From Hofstenia miamia (taxonomy: Eukaryota > Xenacoelomorpha > Acoela), in the NCBI GenBank assembly GCA_004352715.1, contig SCFE01000014.1, forward strand, positions 1,438,619 to 1,502,618: a stretch of 64,000 nt of DNA, in the 5' to 3' direction. The position numbers were made by a program, and so were the translations under genes. This document shows positions 35,561-47,174 of the stretch, piece after piece (positions within the stretch are counted from its first letter, which is position 1; each line of letters begins with the position of its first letter). The notes under the pieces were generated by a model, which did not search any database, was not told where the DNA came from, and was given only the letters and a program-made list of their open reading frames with translations.

Positions 35561-38500
35561 TTTTCTTGGTAAGGTTCTAATCAAAAAGCTGGAACTAGCA
35601 AAATTCTAAAATTTTGTTATTGTAATTAGAACATTTTTACTTAATTTAATTAGAACATTTTTACTTAATTCCATTCCTATTTTTTACTATAGATGAAAGT
35701 AACCTGAAAAATCATGCCAATATTTATTACAACTTCAATAAGAATAGCTTCGTAACTGAAATAATCTCTAAGCTTAAGTAGACAATGTCAAGTTGATTGG
35801 AAAACAAACGTTATTACACCCATATCTCAAACACTAATTTTTCTAGTTACTCATGTACCAATAATTTGCTCAATAAACTTTATCATTAATTTATTATAAT
35901 TTTTTATAAAGAAGATAAATTTTTTTTAAAATTTTTTTCTTGTTCAAAAAAATATTGGAAAAGTCAAGTTAAGTTGAAGCATTTCAATTACATTTGTTGT
36001 TTCGGATTTTGTTGTTAACTCTTTTAAGCTTATATGTAGTTCAATAATGTTGTATGCAGTACTTAACTATTTGAAAATATATATCACAACATTCTCAATA
36101 ACAAAGAACTATCGTGCAAAATTTACCGAGAAATATTTATATGTGCTAATTGGAGGATATATTCATGAATGATTTCCCATTGAAATCTGTACAGGGACTT
36201 ACATATAAACTAAGAAAGTAAAATAACACAGAAACCTAATATGACAGTAGCACATCTCAAAAAGTTCAAAAGTTCTAAATGCAAATTACTTGAAAATCTA
36301 ATACTCACCCGAACCTTTGACAACCAGTGAGTGATTTTTGAGATTTAAGAAACAGTTAAAAGAAAATTTGGTGGCATACATCTGCATTATTGAATGGAAC
36401 GATATCAAGCAAGAATGCCTTTATTGCCACCCTTCTGGATGGACTAATTTTAAACAGGAAAACACAATGTAAAAATAGGACATCATTTTCTAATCTTGTT
36501 TTGTTACTATTTTGAAAAGCATGTTTTAGGCTTTCGATGATATGGATAGTGACAATAATTGCACGCCTTATTGAATGATAAGTAGGGAGCGTAAATTGCA
36601 ATAAAGTCAATATGTTTTTTTCTTAACGTTGTGCCAAATTTGTTTAGACATGAAAGACGTCAATTTTTCTAATATTTAGTATGTTTGTAAGCCAAAAAAT
36701 TCTAAAATCTTGATTTTGATAATCTTATTTTTAGGTCAAAATTTTATCAAAATTTATTTAGCATAATATGCTAACTTTTAGTAGAGGATCGGTATTTGTA
36801 GGAAAAATATACCGTATTTTGACACATTAATAAAAATAAAAAAATCATTTCTAAGCTGTTTCCAATCTCACACACTGTTGGTTATAAACCTATGAAGACA
36901 TTACATTAAATTTCATATTTTGATGCTTTGTAGCATAAAAGCATATTTCGTTCCATATCACGGATTTTTCATAAATGACAAATTTCTGTAAATTTTCCCT
37001 TGCTTACAGTATGCAGTTGTCTTCAGAATTCACAAGTAATACATTTATCAAACAAATAAAATTGATTGTGCTAATATTCACTGTATTCTTAAGTACACTA
37101 AGAGGTTAGAAAGTCACAGCAAATTTGGCTTAGAGGCCTGGAGCATTTTGTTAGAGGCGATCGAAAATGTTCAGCAGCATAAAAATGTAGATAAAATGTT
37201 TTGTGTGGTAACACTGTGTTATCCTTGACTACAAAAGATGGGAAATATACTAAATTCAGTTATGATTATCTGCTTCGAATTTATTGCAGCAAAACCGGTA
37301 GCACTTAAATATGGTGAATTTACCTACATTGCTCTATGGTTTTACCTGAAAACAGTGTAAAACAGTTAATTATTCATTGCAAATAGTGACTCTGTGTACT
37401 CATTTGTATATCTAAAGGCTTACATTAATGCATTCTTAAAAAATGAACAACTTTGCATATTTTGCGGTTTTAATAACATATTTAGCCAAGTTTTTAGAGC
37501 ATTTTTAATTATAACACATTTTAAGAAACAGACACTCAATTTTATCATTTCGTGAAAATAATGTCAAAATATTCGAATTTTTGAGCTTAAAATACCAAGT
37601 TTTAAGGTCAAAGAATAATCTCTCTATCTTTAGGACTAGTGTAATGTTTGTTTGTGTTGTAGTCCAAATTTTTGATCGTGTGATCGAATTATATGGCCGA
37701 AAGTTCGAATGTTCAATTTTCAATATTTACTTTAAATCACCATATTTCATTTTATTTTCTTCGTTTGCGTTGCGGCTACAGTTTATTTATTTTTTACATG
37801 TCAATCATTTTTTCGTCGCGAAGTTTATTAGAAAGAAATAAAAATGAAATGTAAAACAAAAAAACAATTTACCTTATAAGTGTCACTCTTCAAACCATTT
37901 AATACTTTGGAATAGAAGAAATGCATAATTTTTTACAGCAAAATAAAGAAGTGACTTATTTCTTATAAGATTCATTCTTCATTAAAAAATAAAGTTTTTA
38001 TGTAATGCTTAGTATCATTTAGTGACTATTAATTTACGCAACTATTCATTTTAAAGTTATTCTGCTGAAACGGCACATCCTTGGATATTAAATTGCGAAA
38101 ACGCAATAGATCAATTATACAGGATCATTTTAGAAAAGCAATGCTTCACTGCGTGAGTAACCATGGCGATTTATGAACTATTTTGATTAGACATGAGTAG
38201 ACCAAACGTGAGATTGATATCCTGCAAATTAGCACCTGAATTGTGCATAAGAGCCCATGCGTATGTACAAAACTGTATCTAAATTCACGTTGATGTTGAC
38301 GACTACGGTTTGTCATTTCGGGATTTCTTGGTTGTGATATGTTACTTTTTGCATATTACATTTAGATCTACATCTATTTTGTAGTGCTTATAGAAAGAAA
38401 AAAAATAAGATTATTGTACTTATTGCATAGAGAAAAAATTTGTAGCAAATGCTACTGTGACTTTTAAGCATGTTGAAATTGCCTATTTAATTATTCCAGG

Positions 38501-40266
38501 CAAATCAAGAAAACAGAGTAACATACATGATAGTCACAAAATTTGCAAAATGTGTTCACTGTTGCTTAATTGTCAAACATGCTAACTGAATTAGTCCCAG
38601 AGTTTTACTTAAACGAATGAATTTGAAAATCCATTATTATCATTGTCAGAGGTCTTCAACTTCAATTTCAATATTAATACAAAATTCTAAATTTATTATA
38701 TATTTAAAATTTTGCCATAGAATAATATTTGGGAAAGTAAATGATGTTGATGTGTAAATTTTGGCAAAATTTGAATATCAAAGTTTGTTTTGAAAATTGA
38801 ATTTTTGAATTTTACAACATTTGATTTGAAAGTTTGGACACTTCGTAAAAACTTGAAAATTTGATTTGAAAATTTCAAAATTTGAATTTGATTTCAAAGA
38901 CCTGTTATTCGCAATAAGTAAAAATATTTTAGGTGCAAATTAGACCTATCTTATTAACATAAATGTATTTGCGCATATCCAAGAGCATGGTCACGGGGGA
39001 CTTCTTTCTTCTCGTCTCTGCATATGAGCTGGTCCTTTGCACATGTAGCTGTTCGATCTTTAAAAATGAAGAACAGACCCTTGTAATCTTATAAAAAATT
39101 TAAAAAACATCCTCACTTTTTTTGAAAATAATTGTATAGGTCCCTACATATGAAACATATACTAAAATCTTAGAAAAAACAAGAGGCACATGCATCAGAT
39201 ATTTGTAGTGGGTCACCTCGTCATGCTGGTTTTTTACAAAAAATGTGAATACAGCATGAAAACTAAGAATGCAAAAAACTTTGGCAAGTTGACAAGAGAG
39301 AAAGACAGCAAGCATTGCGAATGTCGAACATTACTTTTACAATTCGCAATTAGTGAATCTATTCATAAAACCACCTGCTATGGAATTAATTTTACAAAAC
39401 CTGTACAGAGCTCATCTCTAATTTGAAGCGACAGTTCAAACTTAAAATGACAAACTTAGGGTAGAACTGGTTTCAAAAAATCTTCTTGCAACTGATTTTG
39501 ATTTTGGCTCAAATTGCAAACAACACACAGGATTCCATAGAAGCATATCCAATTTCAGATTTTGCCTTTCATAAATTTTTAATTTTAAAACAACTATGGC
39601 AAACTAAACGAAATCCTCCATGTTAGAGAAAAATTACGCTTAATCAAATTTTATTAGAAATAAATTTTCCCACGCTGCTGCACAACACATTAATAAACAC
39701 AATTTCATCAGTTCTATGCTCTAAATAACTGAACGGATGCATTCTATTTATGAGCAGCAATATTTAAAATCAAATGTCTGCGACCACACCGATCCGCATA
39801 GAACCCAAATTAATTCGATCCACTTATGTGGCATCTTGAAGCTCGGAGTAAGCTAGTGTGTAAATTTCAAATTCAACCATGAATTTAAACGTTTTCACGA
39901 ACGCCTAGAATTCATTCGGCATGCTTTTATGCCCATTATCAAGTAATTGAACAAGTACTCTTTGGTCATTGTCGCATCACTTTTGTAGATTGAATGAACA
40001 TGTTTACTTAATTTATCGGTTGAAATGATTTGTTTAAATACATAACTTATAGAGAACTTTGTGTTAATATTTGAGACATCTTCTGAAGTTTAACATTTAT
40101 CATTGCTGCAAAAACACTTGATGCCACAGTGTTACTTTTACGTAACAAAACCGGTTTTTCCGCATTTTGAACAATTTTATCCCAGCCTATTAAGAAATAT
40201 TGAAAGATTTTTACATAGAATGAATTACAAGCAAATATGATTTTTCTTCATTGCGAAATCCGATTT
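35561..40266. other. AT-rich non-coding stretch
   Basis: Nearly 5 kb with no recognisable gene, RNA gene or bounded element. ORFs of 60-90 codons at 36356-36610 (-), 37581-37841 (+) and 39190-39426 (+) have no domain signature and AT-driven composition. Confidence 0.45.
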
Positions 40267-40437
40267 TGTAAACATATACAAATTATTTCCATTACTGGTG
40301 TACAGATAATGAGGCGGTCTTATCCCCATGGGAACAACAACTACCCTGAAATATTTTGTTTTTTGAAGACAATCTGTGTGAGTCCCGTCCAGGCGCGCTA
40401 GCTCAAAGTTAGAGGTTGTCGCGCCGCATGCACAAAA
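40267..40437 (-). repeat. Interspersed repeat, copy 2 of 1747-1915
   Basis: Aligns along its length with 1747-1915. On the minus strand both copies read KxKYFR, VVP-type hydrophobics, then IRPP and YL in the same frame, and most differences between copies leave these residues unchanged. The flanks are unrelated. The 111-codon minus-strand ORF at 40225-40560 covers it. Confidence 0.6.
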
Positions 40438-40814
40438 CTTAATTTGAAAACTTTTCTTGCAGAAATGGATTTGGTATGATGCTGATTTAATGGTCAAATA
40501 ATAGTCTACTAAAACTGCTAATAAATACGAAATTTGTTTTAGAGGCTTAATAATTTCCACCTACAATTTTAAAGGTTTAACTGATATGAGTACTTAAAGT
40601 TATTAAAATCGAGGATTCGAATTTTTCAACTTAGTTTTTTATTATCAATTCATAGTTCATTGTTGGTTTTATTTGTTTTTGCAATAGTTTGGCATTGGGA
40701 ACATTCTTAAGTAAATATTTTATTAATTGAGATTATTATTGAATGCATTAAGATCTAAGAATAACATTTAATAAAATTCATTTATGAAAACAAAATTAGT
40801 AAGTTAGTAAGAGA

Positions 40815-40981
40815 AATATAATAATATTAATAATAATAATAATAATAATAATAAAATATTAATAACTATTAATAAATTGCTTATTTTTATCAATAATATT
40901 ATTAGTATTATTGCTATTAATATAATTATTATTATTATTATTGTTATTATTATTATATTTCATTTCTTTATACATTTCATA

Positions 40982-41027
<46 letters not shown>

Positions 41028-41028
41028 C
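40815..41028. repeat. (AAT)n / (TTA)n microsatellites
   Basis: AAT units at about 40822-40853 and TTA units at about 40931-41028, broken by AT-rich sequence. The poly-Tyr/poly-Leu ORFs in this stretch are artefacts of the repeat. Confidence 0.85.
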
Positions 41029-41314
41029 TCTTACTTCGCACAGCTTCATGCTGGTATCCCTCTCAGCTCGGGAACTCACCAGACCCAGGGAGTCTGAGAG
41101 CTTTCCTCAGGACTCTAGCTGTTCCTAACAATGCTGCCTTCTGTGCTACTGCTCCTCCCCACTTTGGTACTCCCAGCTCCTCCAAGTATCTCTTATGCTT
41201 CTTACTCACTGCTCCTAGTGCTCCTACAACTACCGGGACTACTTCAACTTTCTTTAACTTCCACAGCCTTTCTATTTCCTCTGCTAACTCTCTGTACTTG
41301 TCTATCTTCTCTTT

Positions 41315-41316
<2 letters not shown>
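41029..41316 (-). mobile_element. RLE-type LINE, 5'-truncated copy (3' end only)
   Basis: This copy is nearly identical to 59795-60068, the 3' end of the element at 59766-61655. It begins at TCTCTTACTTCGCACAGCTTCATGCTGG and continues to CTTGTCTATCTTCTCTTTCTC, where a TTA tract replaces the rest. On the minus strand it encodes the last part of the restriction-like endonuclease region plus the 3' UTR. TTA tracts on both sides fit 5'-truncated target-primed insertion into a TTA microsatellite. Confidence 0.8.

Positions 41317-41377
<61 letters not shown>
41317..41377. repeat. (TTA)n microsatellite between two LINE copies
   Basis: About 20 TTA units separating two copies of the same LINE family. 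Confidence 0.9.
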
Positions 41378-42100
41378 TCACTTCTTCTCACAGATTCACA
41401 CTGGTGCAACTCTCAGTTTTCAGGGAGTCAGAGCTTTCCTCAGGACCTTAGCTTATATTACCAGTGCTGCCTTCTATGCTACCGTCTCGCCCAACTTCGG
41501 TAATCCTAACTCCTCCAAGTATCTCTTGTTTCTTACTTACGGTTTCTAATGCTAGAACTACTCCCTGGACTACTACAGGCTTCTTCGTTTCATTACCGTA
41601 GTCTGTATGTTGAAGTCTCGCAGTATTTTAACGTTCTCATTCTCTATGACGTCCTGCTTCTAACCCATACTGTTTTCGCAAGCACCAGTGTACCATTCAT
41701 CACACTTTACTATGACTGAAATTATACTCATTTTTCTAACGCCCTGCTATCTGATGATATACTGCCTAAGCCTCAGCCTGTGCCAAACTATCTCAGACTG
41801 CCACTTTCTCTTCTCCATCTCTAAGGATTCAACCCATGTCCATGTTACACCATTGGTCTCTAGTTCATTCTTACCCACTTATGTGATATGGCATCATAGG
41901 CCTTCCTGTAGTTCATGCAATTACTAAATTTATCTTTCTTCTACAATACTTCCCCATTGCTTGGTCTGTTAACAATTGATATAAATATCACCTACTCTTT
42001 GTCGAACATCCTTTCCGCTCCTCTGAGTGCAACCTGTTCTGTTCTAAGTAGCAAGTCAGCTTACTTGAAATCACGGAAGTTAGCAATTTCCAAGTAATTC
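41378..42100 (-). mobile_element. RLE-type LINE, second truncated and internally deleted copy
   Basis: This copy starts with the same 3'-end sequence (CTTCTCACAGATTCACACTGG, CAGAGCTTTCCTCAGGAC, AACTCCTCCAAGTATCTCTTG) and further on shares GTCTGTATGTTGAAGTC, AACGTTCTCATTCTCTATGACG and CACCCTGCTATCTGATG-like words with 59795-60400, with deletions between blocks. It is more diverged than the copy at 41029-41316, hence older. TTATTATTATT flanks the distal end near 42100. Confidence 0.7.
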
Positions 42101-42860
42101 TTATTATTATTCATATTATTTTTACTATTTTCAAAAATTATTATTATTAATGAAAACAAAATGTCTTAAAATGAAATAATGTGTAATGTAAAAGAAAAGT
42201 AACAAACATCATTTTCATTTATAATAAAGGAAAAATGTACAAGCAAAAGCATTAAAATTTATGGATGATTTGGTTATATTTACATTACAAAAACGAATAA
42301 GCAAGCTGAAAAATTGATGATATTCATAGCAAAATTTGGTATCTCATTTATTTATTTTCAAATTTTCTACTGAAATACATCCATGTTAGAGAAGTTCTTT
42401 TATTATTTCTAACGAATAATTTTTAAAAAAAACAAAAATTTAAAAAAATTATACAATGTCACAAAATTCATTCAAAAATAAACACTTTTTCCTTAAATGC
42501 AAAACTTATTATTATTGCAAAAATAGAAGAGAAATGAGATTATTAGCAGATAATCCCGTATGCATTGTGCAAACATATATCACAAAATATTATTAAAAAC
42601 ATAGAATAGTACGTCAATGTTCTATTAATTCGTTGTAACTTGTGATTTAAGTGCTCCTATGGCATGTTTATTTATTCTTTAAGCTATTTCCATTCCAAAT
42701 TCTAAAAGATCAATGTAAATATGTGATGCACCACATATCACGTGTACATGTCATTAACTCGTGTGTTTACTAATTGTAAATAAGTAGTTATATATAATCA
42801 TTTATAAAGGAATTTTTCAAAAAGGCTTAAATAACTATATTTTAGTGGAAGAAAAAGATC
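42101..42860. other. AT-rich stretch upstream of the carrier gene
   Basis: No gene seen. A TATATAA-like sequence lies near 42790 (TAGTTATATATAATC), about 70 bases before the start codon, but in such AT-rich DNA this is weak promoter evidence. Confidence 0.3.
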
Positions 42861-43751
42861 ATGTCTCATTCTTCAAAAACCAAATCATACAGCTTTAAAT
42901 CTTACCTGATACTTCCTGCAGCCGGAGTTTCCGGCTGTATTGCAGAAACAGTTTCGATACCTCTGGACACCATTAAAGTTCGGCTTCAAGTTGAAAACCT
43001 TAGTGCAGTTTCAAACAATAGAGCTGTAGTTATATTGAACATATTGAGAAATGAAAGTTGGCGTAGTTTGTATTCTGGATTGTCTGCAGGATTAGTCAGG
43101 CAAATGACAATGACTTCAATAAAATTTGGTTTGTATGATAAAGTAAAAGACTTTTACAGAAGATCTTTTCGTATTTCAAGTGAAAGAGATCTCCCGAAAT
43201 CGCTAAAGATGTTAGCTGCGAGTTCAACAGGATTCTTGGCTGTATGCTTAGGACAGCCTACAGATGTGGTCAAAGTAAGAATGCAAGTACAAGGTAGCGC
43301 CAGCAAACGATATAGTGGTTTAATAAATGCGTACTCAAGCATATGGAAACAAGAAGGCGTTAGAGGTTTGTGGAAAGGTTGGCAACCTAGTGCCGTCAGA
43401 AACATGGTAATAAATACTGCCGAAATCGGTTGCTACGATATAATCCACACGTTCTTCATTCGTAAAAAGTTGTTTAGTGAGGGGAAGATGTGCAATGCAG
43501 CTTCAGCTCTGGTGACAGGGGTTGTTGCAACAATTACTGCACAACCATTTGATACTGTTAAAAGTAGGTACTCTAATTCCCCTCCTGGCGTATATAAAAG
43601 TATATTTGACTGTATTGTTAAAATGAGTCGTGAAAATGGCATACGGACATTTTATCAAGGTGTCTTCCCTGCATATTGTCGACTTGCTCTTTGGAATTTT
43701 GTTGTTTTTATGTCTTATGAAGAGATTAAGAAGTTACTTAAATTAAATTAA
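42861..43751 (+). CDS. Mitochondrial uncoupling-protein-like carrier (SLC25 family), intronless
   Basis: A complete 296-codon ORF, the usual carrier length of about 300. It has the tripartite SLC25 structure with the Px[DE]xx[KR] signature at the end of each odd helix: PLDTIK (34-39), PTDVVK (133-138) and PFDTVK (229-234). The third is followed by SRYSNSPPGVYKS, the arrangement typical of UCPs. R80 (GLVRQM), R180 (SAVRNM) and R274 (AYCRLA) align with the three purine-nucleotide-binding arginines of UCP1, and E188 (NTAEIG) with its pH-sensing glutamate. The start ATG at 42861 is the first in frame and gives the short polar N-terminus expected. In the family these proteins lie in the inner mitochondrial membrane and carry protons or small anions, regulated by nucleotides; the actual substrate here is unknown. 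No stops or shifts are present, while surrounding sequence is decayed, so selection is likely. Animal UCP genes normally have several introns, so this may be a retrocopy. It could alternatively be another UCP-clade carrier. Confidence 0.92.
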   Translation: MSHSSKTKSYSFKSYLILPAAGVSGCIAETVSIPLDTIKVRLQVENLSAVSNNRAVVILNILRNESWRSLYSGLSAGLVRQMTMTSIKFGLYDKVKDFYRRSFRISSERDLPKSLKMLAASSTGFLAVCLGQPTDVVKVRMQVQGSASKRYSGLINAYSSIWKQEGVRGLWKGWQPSAVRNMVINTAEIGCYDIIHTFFIRKKLFSEGKMCNAASALVTGVVATITAQPFDTVKSRYSNSPPGVYKSIFDCIVKMSRENGIRTFYQGVFPAYCRLALWNFVVFMSYEEIKKLLKLN

Positions 43752-43910
43752 AGTATAAACGTAGAAGTTACTTCAAGCCGCAGCCACAAGTTGTCTATTT
43801 ATTCAAAGACGATTAAAGTTATAGAGCTCTATTGACCTATATCCCATAAATGAACATTTGAGCTTGGCCCAAGGGTATAACATATTCTATTGCTTTGTAG
43901 TTGTTGAAAG

Positions 43911-43916
43911 AATAAA
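43911..43916 (+). promoter_or_regulatory. Candidate polyadenylation signal of the carrier gene
   Basis: AATAAA 160 bases after the stop codon, followed by a T-rich stretch (GTGTTTTTATTG), which fits a cleavage site. No genomic A-tract follows, so if the gene is a retrocopy its tail has been lost. Confidence 0.45.
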
Positions 43917-44412
43917 ACAGTGTTTTTATTGAAATCTTCATAACACTTGCTAATGGTCTACACAATAAACGATTCATTGATGCTTGAACAGTTAGAAATT
44001 TTAAAATTAAAGCTTTAAACCTTCCAAAAATCTCAGCATTCTAACTTGCTTAACATCAAATAGATTCTAGGTTATTTTCTATAATCATTTAGATCAATAG
44101 TAAACCAAAATTAAGAACACTTCAATGGTTCAAATTGTAAAATAGCAGTTAGTTTTCTAATCGCTTGCAATAGACTTTTAAAATACTTGAATATTTATTG
44201 AAATTTACTATATTCAAAGTTTTACAAATAACTATTGCAAAATTTCATGTTTTTACTCAGTACACATATATATAATTATATTTCAGTTGCATTACAATAT
44301 TATGCTTTATTTTTAATTTTCTCCATGTGTTATTTGTTCTTTTTAGTCTATTACCTTAGCTTAGCTTATTTCTTTTATTTTCTTATGCATTTATCAATTT
44401 ATCTGTATATAC

Positions 44413-44461
<49 letters not shown>

Positions 44462-46302
44462 ATAGTAAATTTGCTTTCTCAACACACATCAGAAAACATT
44501 TGTAGGCCAATCTTGTCAAATTTTCAGTTTCTTCATCAAATGCACACTTTCTGTAAAGCATGAGATTCCCTATAGCACCATATTCCAAAAATAATTATTG
44601 TACCTTGAAATTTATTCTTCAAAATATGCTAGACCTCGAAACATAAATATACGTACTCTGAATGAGTAACTCGTGCTTGTGCTTGACACCAAAACTAAAA
44701 CCCATGTGTTTCCATTAAAGTTATTCAGATTCGACTGTTCTTAGAAGTGGTGCATTATATGATAATTAATAGCTTAGGAAGTTCGATTTAAAGTGATTAC
44801 ATCATTTAATTAAGATTTACCAAATTACAGTGTAGCAAAACGCAATGCAATCTTTTACAAAAGTATTATTCAAGCCATTAATCAAAATGTTTCGAAATAT
44901 GTCAATTCAGAAAGCATTCAAACTTTCAATTCTGATCATTTGTTTAGGAATTTACAAACACGCGATCTAGCATGTATATCTCATATTTCTCTTTTAGGGC
45001 ATAGCAAGCATACTTCTTCCAAACACATTTTTTTTCAATATCATTGAAAAGCTAACCAGCAAGAATATCTTTTAGTCTAACTAACAATCTGCTTTCAACA
45101 CGAAAAATGGTTGGCATTGGACCAGCCTGTACCTCACTTGTGTCGACTAGATCCCATAATATTCTCCTTCAACTACTACTGTTCTTAAATAATTTCTTGT
45201 CTGATCTAAATATATTAACAATTCTACCAAACTCAAAATATCTTAAGCAACTTAACATAGTCAAAGCAAGGAAGCTCTATTTTTATATATTCCAAAAAAA
45301 TTATTTATGTAGAAGCATGGCTCCCTGATGTGGGCCAAGACAGAACTCATGCAGAACTGCACTGTCACGTGCTTCATATTAAACTATAATCAACCCTAAC
45401 ACAAACCTTACTAAACAATTCAAGGCAATTATGATTATAATTAAAGGACACACGACAACATGCATACTATGCATTGCATAGACTCTTTTAAATAAATGTT
45501 CATTATTTCTAAATATTTAATAAACTAGAGCTTTTGATTACTTATCGGTACGAATTTTGGATGTCAATTACTATCGTTTGCGACTAATCAAAAAAATGTT
45601 TGGAACCATTTGGCACCCTTGGGATTTTAAATGGAACTAGACTGGAAATGAATTCAAAAACTCACACGTAGCTCGGACTAATAAGTTCTATTCTCACAGG
45701 AAATTAATTGAAACCCTTTATTAATTTTCAAGGTATTTTGTTATTATATCATTATTGACAATGTGAAAGCAAGCTAAGTAGTAATTGCATTACTCGGTGT
45801 TCATTGTACAGATCATATTAAAGAATGTGTTACGAGTTTTTCTTTCCCGATTAGCAGAGCATGCAAATATTGCATGTGTGGTAAAAATGGTATACCAAAT
45901 ATATATTTACGTTCATGTGTCAGGAATAATGCATGTAGATCGTTAAAAAGCAGTGGGCAAATGACGAAAGATCACATATTTCTACTCGATTATCCGTTGT
46001 ATTGCTCTTTTCCTCCTTTTTTGTTTCAATTGCTATCAATTTAAAATTATAATGAACGTCTTGTGCAGTCCAAAACATCTCAGTTTCAATTAAATGTTGT
46101 TTTTAGCAAAATTGTCTCAAGCCATGAAAAAACAAACAAAGAAACGTCATAATTCGAATATTGTAGGAAATATTTGATTTATTTAAGCAGTTGCAATGAA
46201 CTCGATATAATGCTAAATACAAGCTTCCTTGAAATACACAGAGAACGGCCGACTTGCACAACTAGGAAAATCATTCAAGAACAGAAACATTAAGGTCTAA
46301 TT
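43917..46302. other. AT-rich non-coding stretch with (TA)n at about 44409-44458
   Basis: No gene seen. Around 44800-45400 base composition is slightly less AT-biased, but no protein motif was found in any frame. Confidence 0.45.
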
Positions 46303-46643
46303 TCAATAATTTTTTGCGTAGTACGTAACACAACTCTTAAATAAGGAAAATGATATTTTTACATCAAAATTTAAAGACATTGTAATGCGTTTATCTGAAC
46401 TTATAATAGTAATTAGGGGCATATGCCTATAGTCTTTTAAATAGCTACTTGAAGTTTGAATTATATTACAACTTAATAGCATAATAAGAAATATTTCAAC
46501 AGGAACTAAAAATTTTGTTTTCCTGAAAACGACTAAAGAATACCTTTCATATAAGGTACGATTCCTAAAATTAATAATGCAAAACTCTAAACAACCAATC
46601 AAACCCGACATAATTTTTTTCTTGCAAAAAATTACAGTAGAAA

Positions 46644-47174
46644 TTATGTCGCAAAATAACTAACAGTATCTATTACGAATCTAGAGGCATACGAAATAAG
46701 GATTGATGCCACAAATATTGAGGCAGATGCACAAATTCCACTTGCAACACGTTTTGCCAAACAGCTAATAGAACTCAATCTTTGTGCTATATTTAAACTT
46801 TCATTTTCTTCACTAAAATCCAAATAGGTTCCTTCTGGTTGATTGGCGACTTTGTAGCCGTCTAAGTCCAGTAAGTTTTCAAATGTCCTGGAGTTAATTT
46901 CGCCGTTTTTGCATATCACATCAAGTGAATACTGTGTACGCGATAAATTAAGTGCACAGGATGGGTCGTACCTCTCAGTTTGCGAAATAATATTGTCTCC
47001 ATATCCATTCTGCCATTTTTTCTGAAAGCAAAGATTGGTAATAGTTACAGCATTTAAGCACTTAGGTGAAGTATATGAAATTTTTTCAAGTTTTACGTAG
47101 TTATCTGGTTCATGAAATGAGTACTTTTCATCTTTCCAGTGCTCACTGACCTTTTGTGCGGCTTGCAAAATCAT
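46644..47174 (-). CDS. Hypothetical protein with possible C-terminal membrane segment
   Basis: A 176-codon ORF from ATG 47174 (MILQAAQKVSEHWKDEKYSF) to the stop at 46644. The sequence looks like a real soluble protein: mixed composition, three or four Cys, charged and aromatic residues, and no low complexity, unlike random ORFs here. The C-terminal 35 residues (RVASGICASASIFVASILIS, then YASRFVIDTVSYFAT) form one hydrophobic stretch that could be a tail anchor or single membrane helix. An in-frame stop lies just before the ATG, so the start is plausible, though the ORF could also be a terminal exon with a splice acceptor inside (for example AG at about 47162 or 47153). I do not recognise the family. 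It lies about 2.9 kb from the carrier gene, in the opposite orientation. Confidence 0.45.
   Translation of the reverse strand: MILQAAQKVSEHWKDEKYSFHEPDNYVKLEKISYTSPKCLNAVTITNLCFQKKWQNGYGDNIISQTERYDPSCALNLSRTQYSLDVICKNGEINSRTFENLLDLDGYKVANQPEGTYLDFSEENESLNIAQRLSSISCLAKRVASGICASASIFVASILISYASRFVIDTVSYFAT

Noticed and set aside
36356-36610. 84-codon minus-strand ORF
   Set aside because: Some hydrophobic runs but no motif, no neighbouring exon and typical length for chance ORFs in AT-rich DNA.
40877-41549. Overlapping poly-Tyr/poly-Leu ORFs up to 202 codons
   Set aside because: Created by (TTA)n microsatellites and the antisense strand of RLE-type LINE copies.
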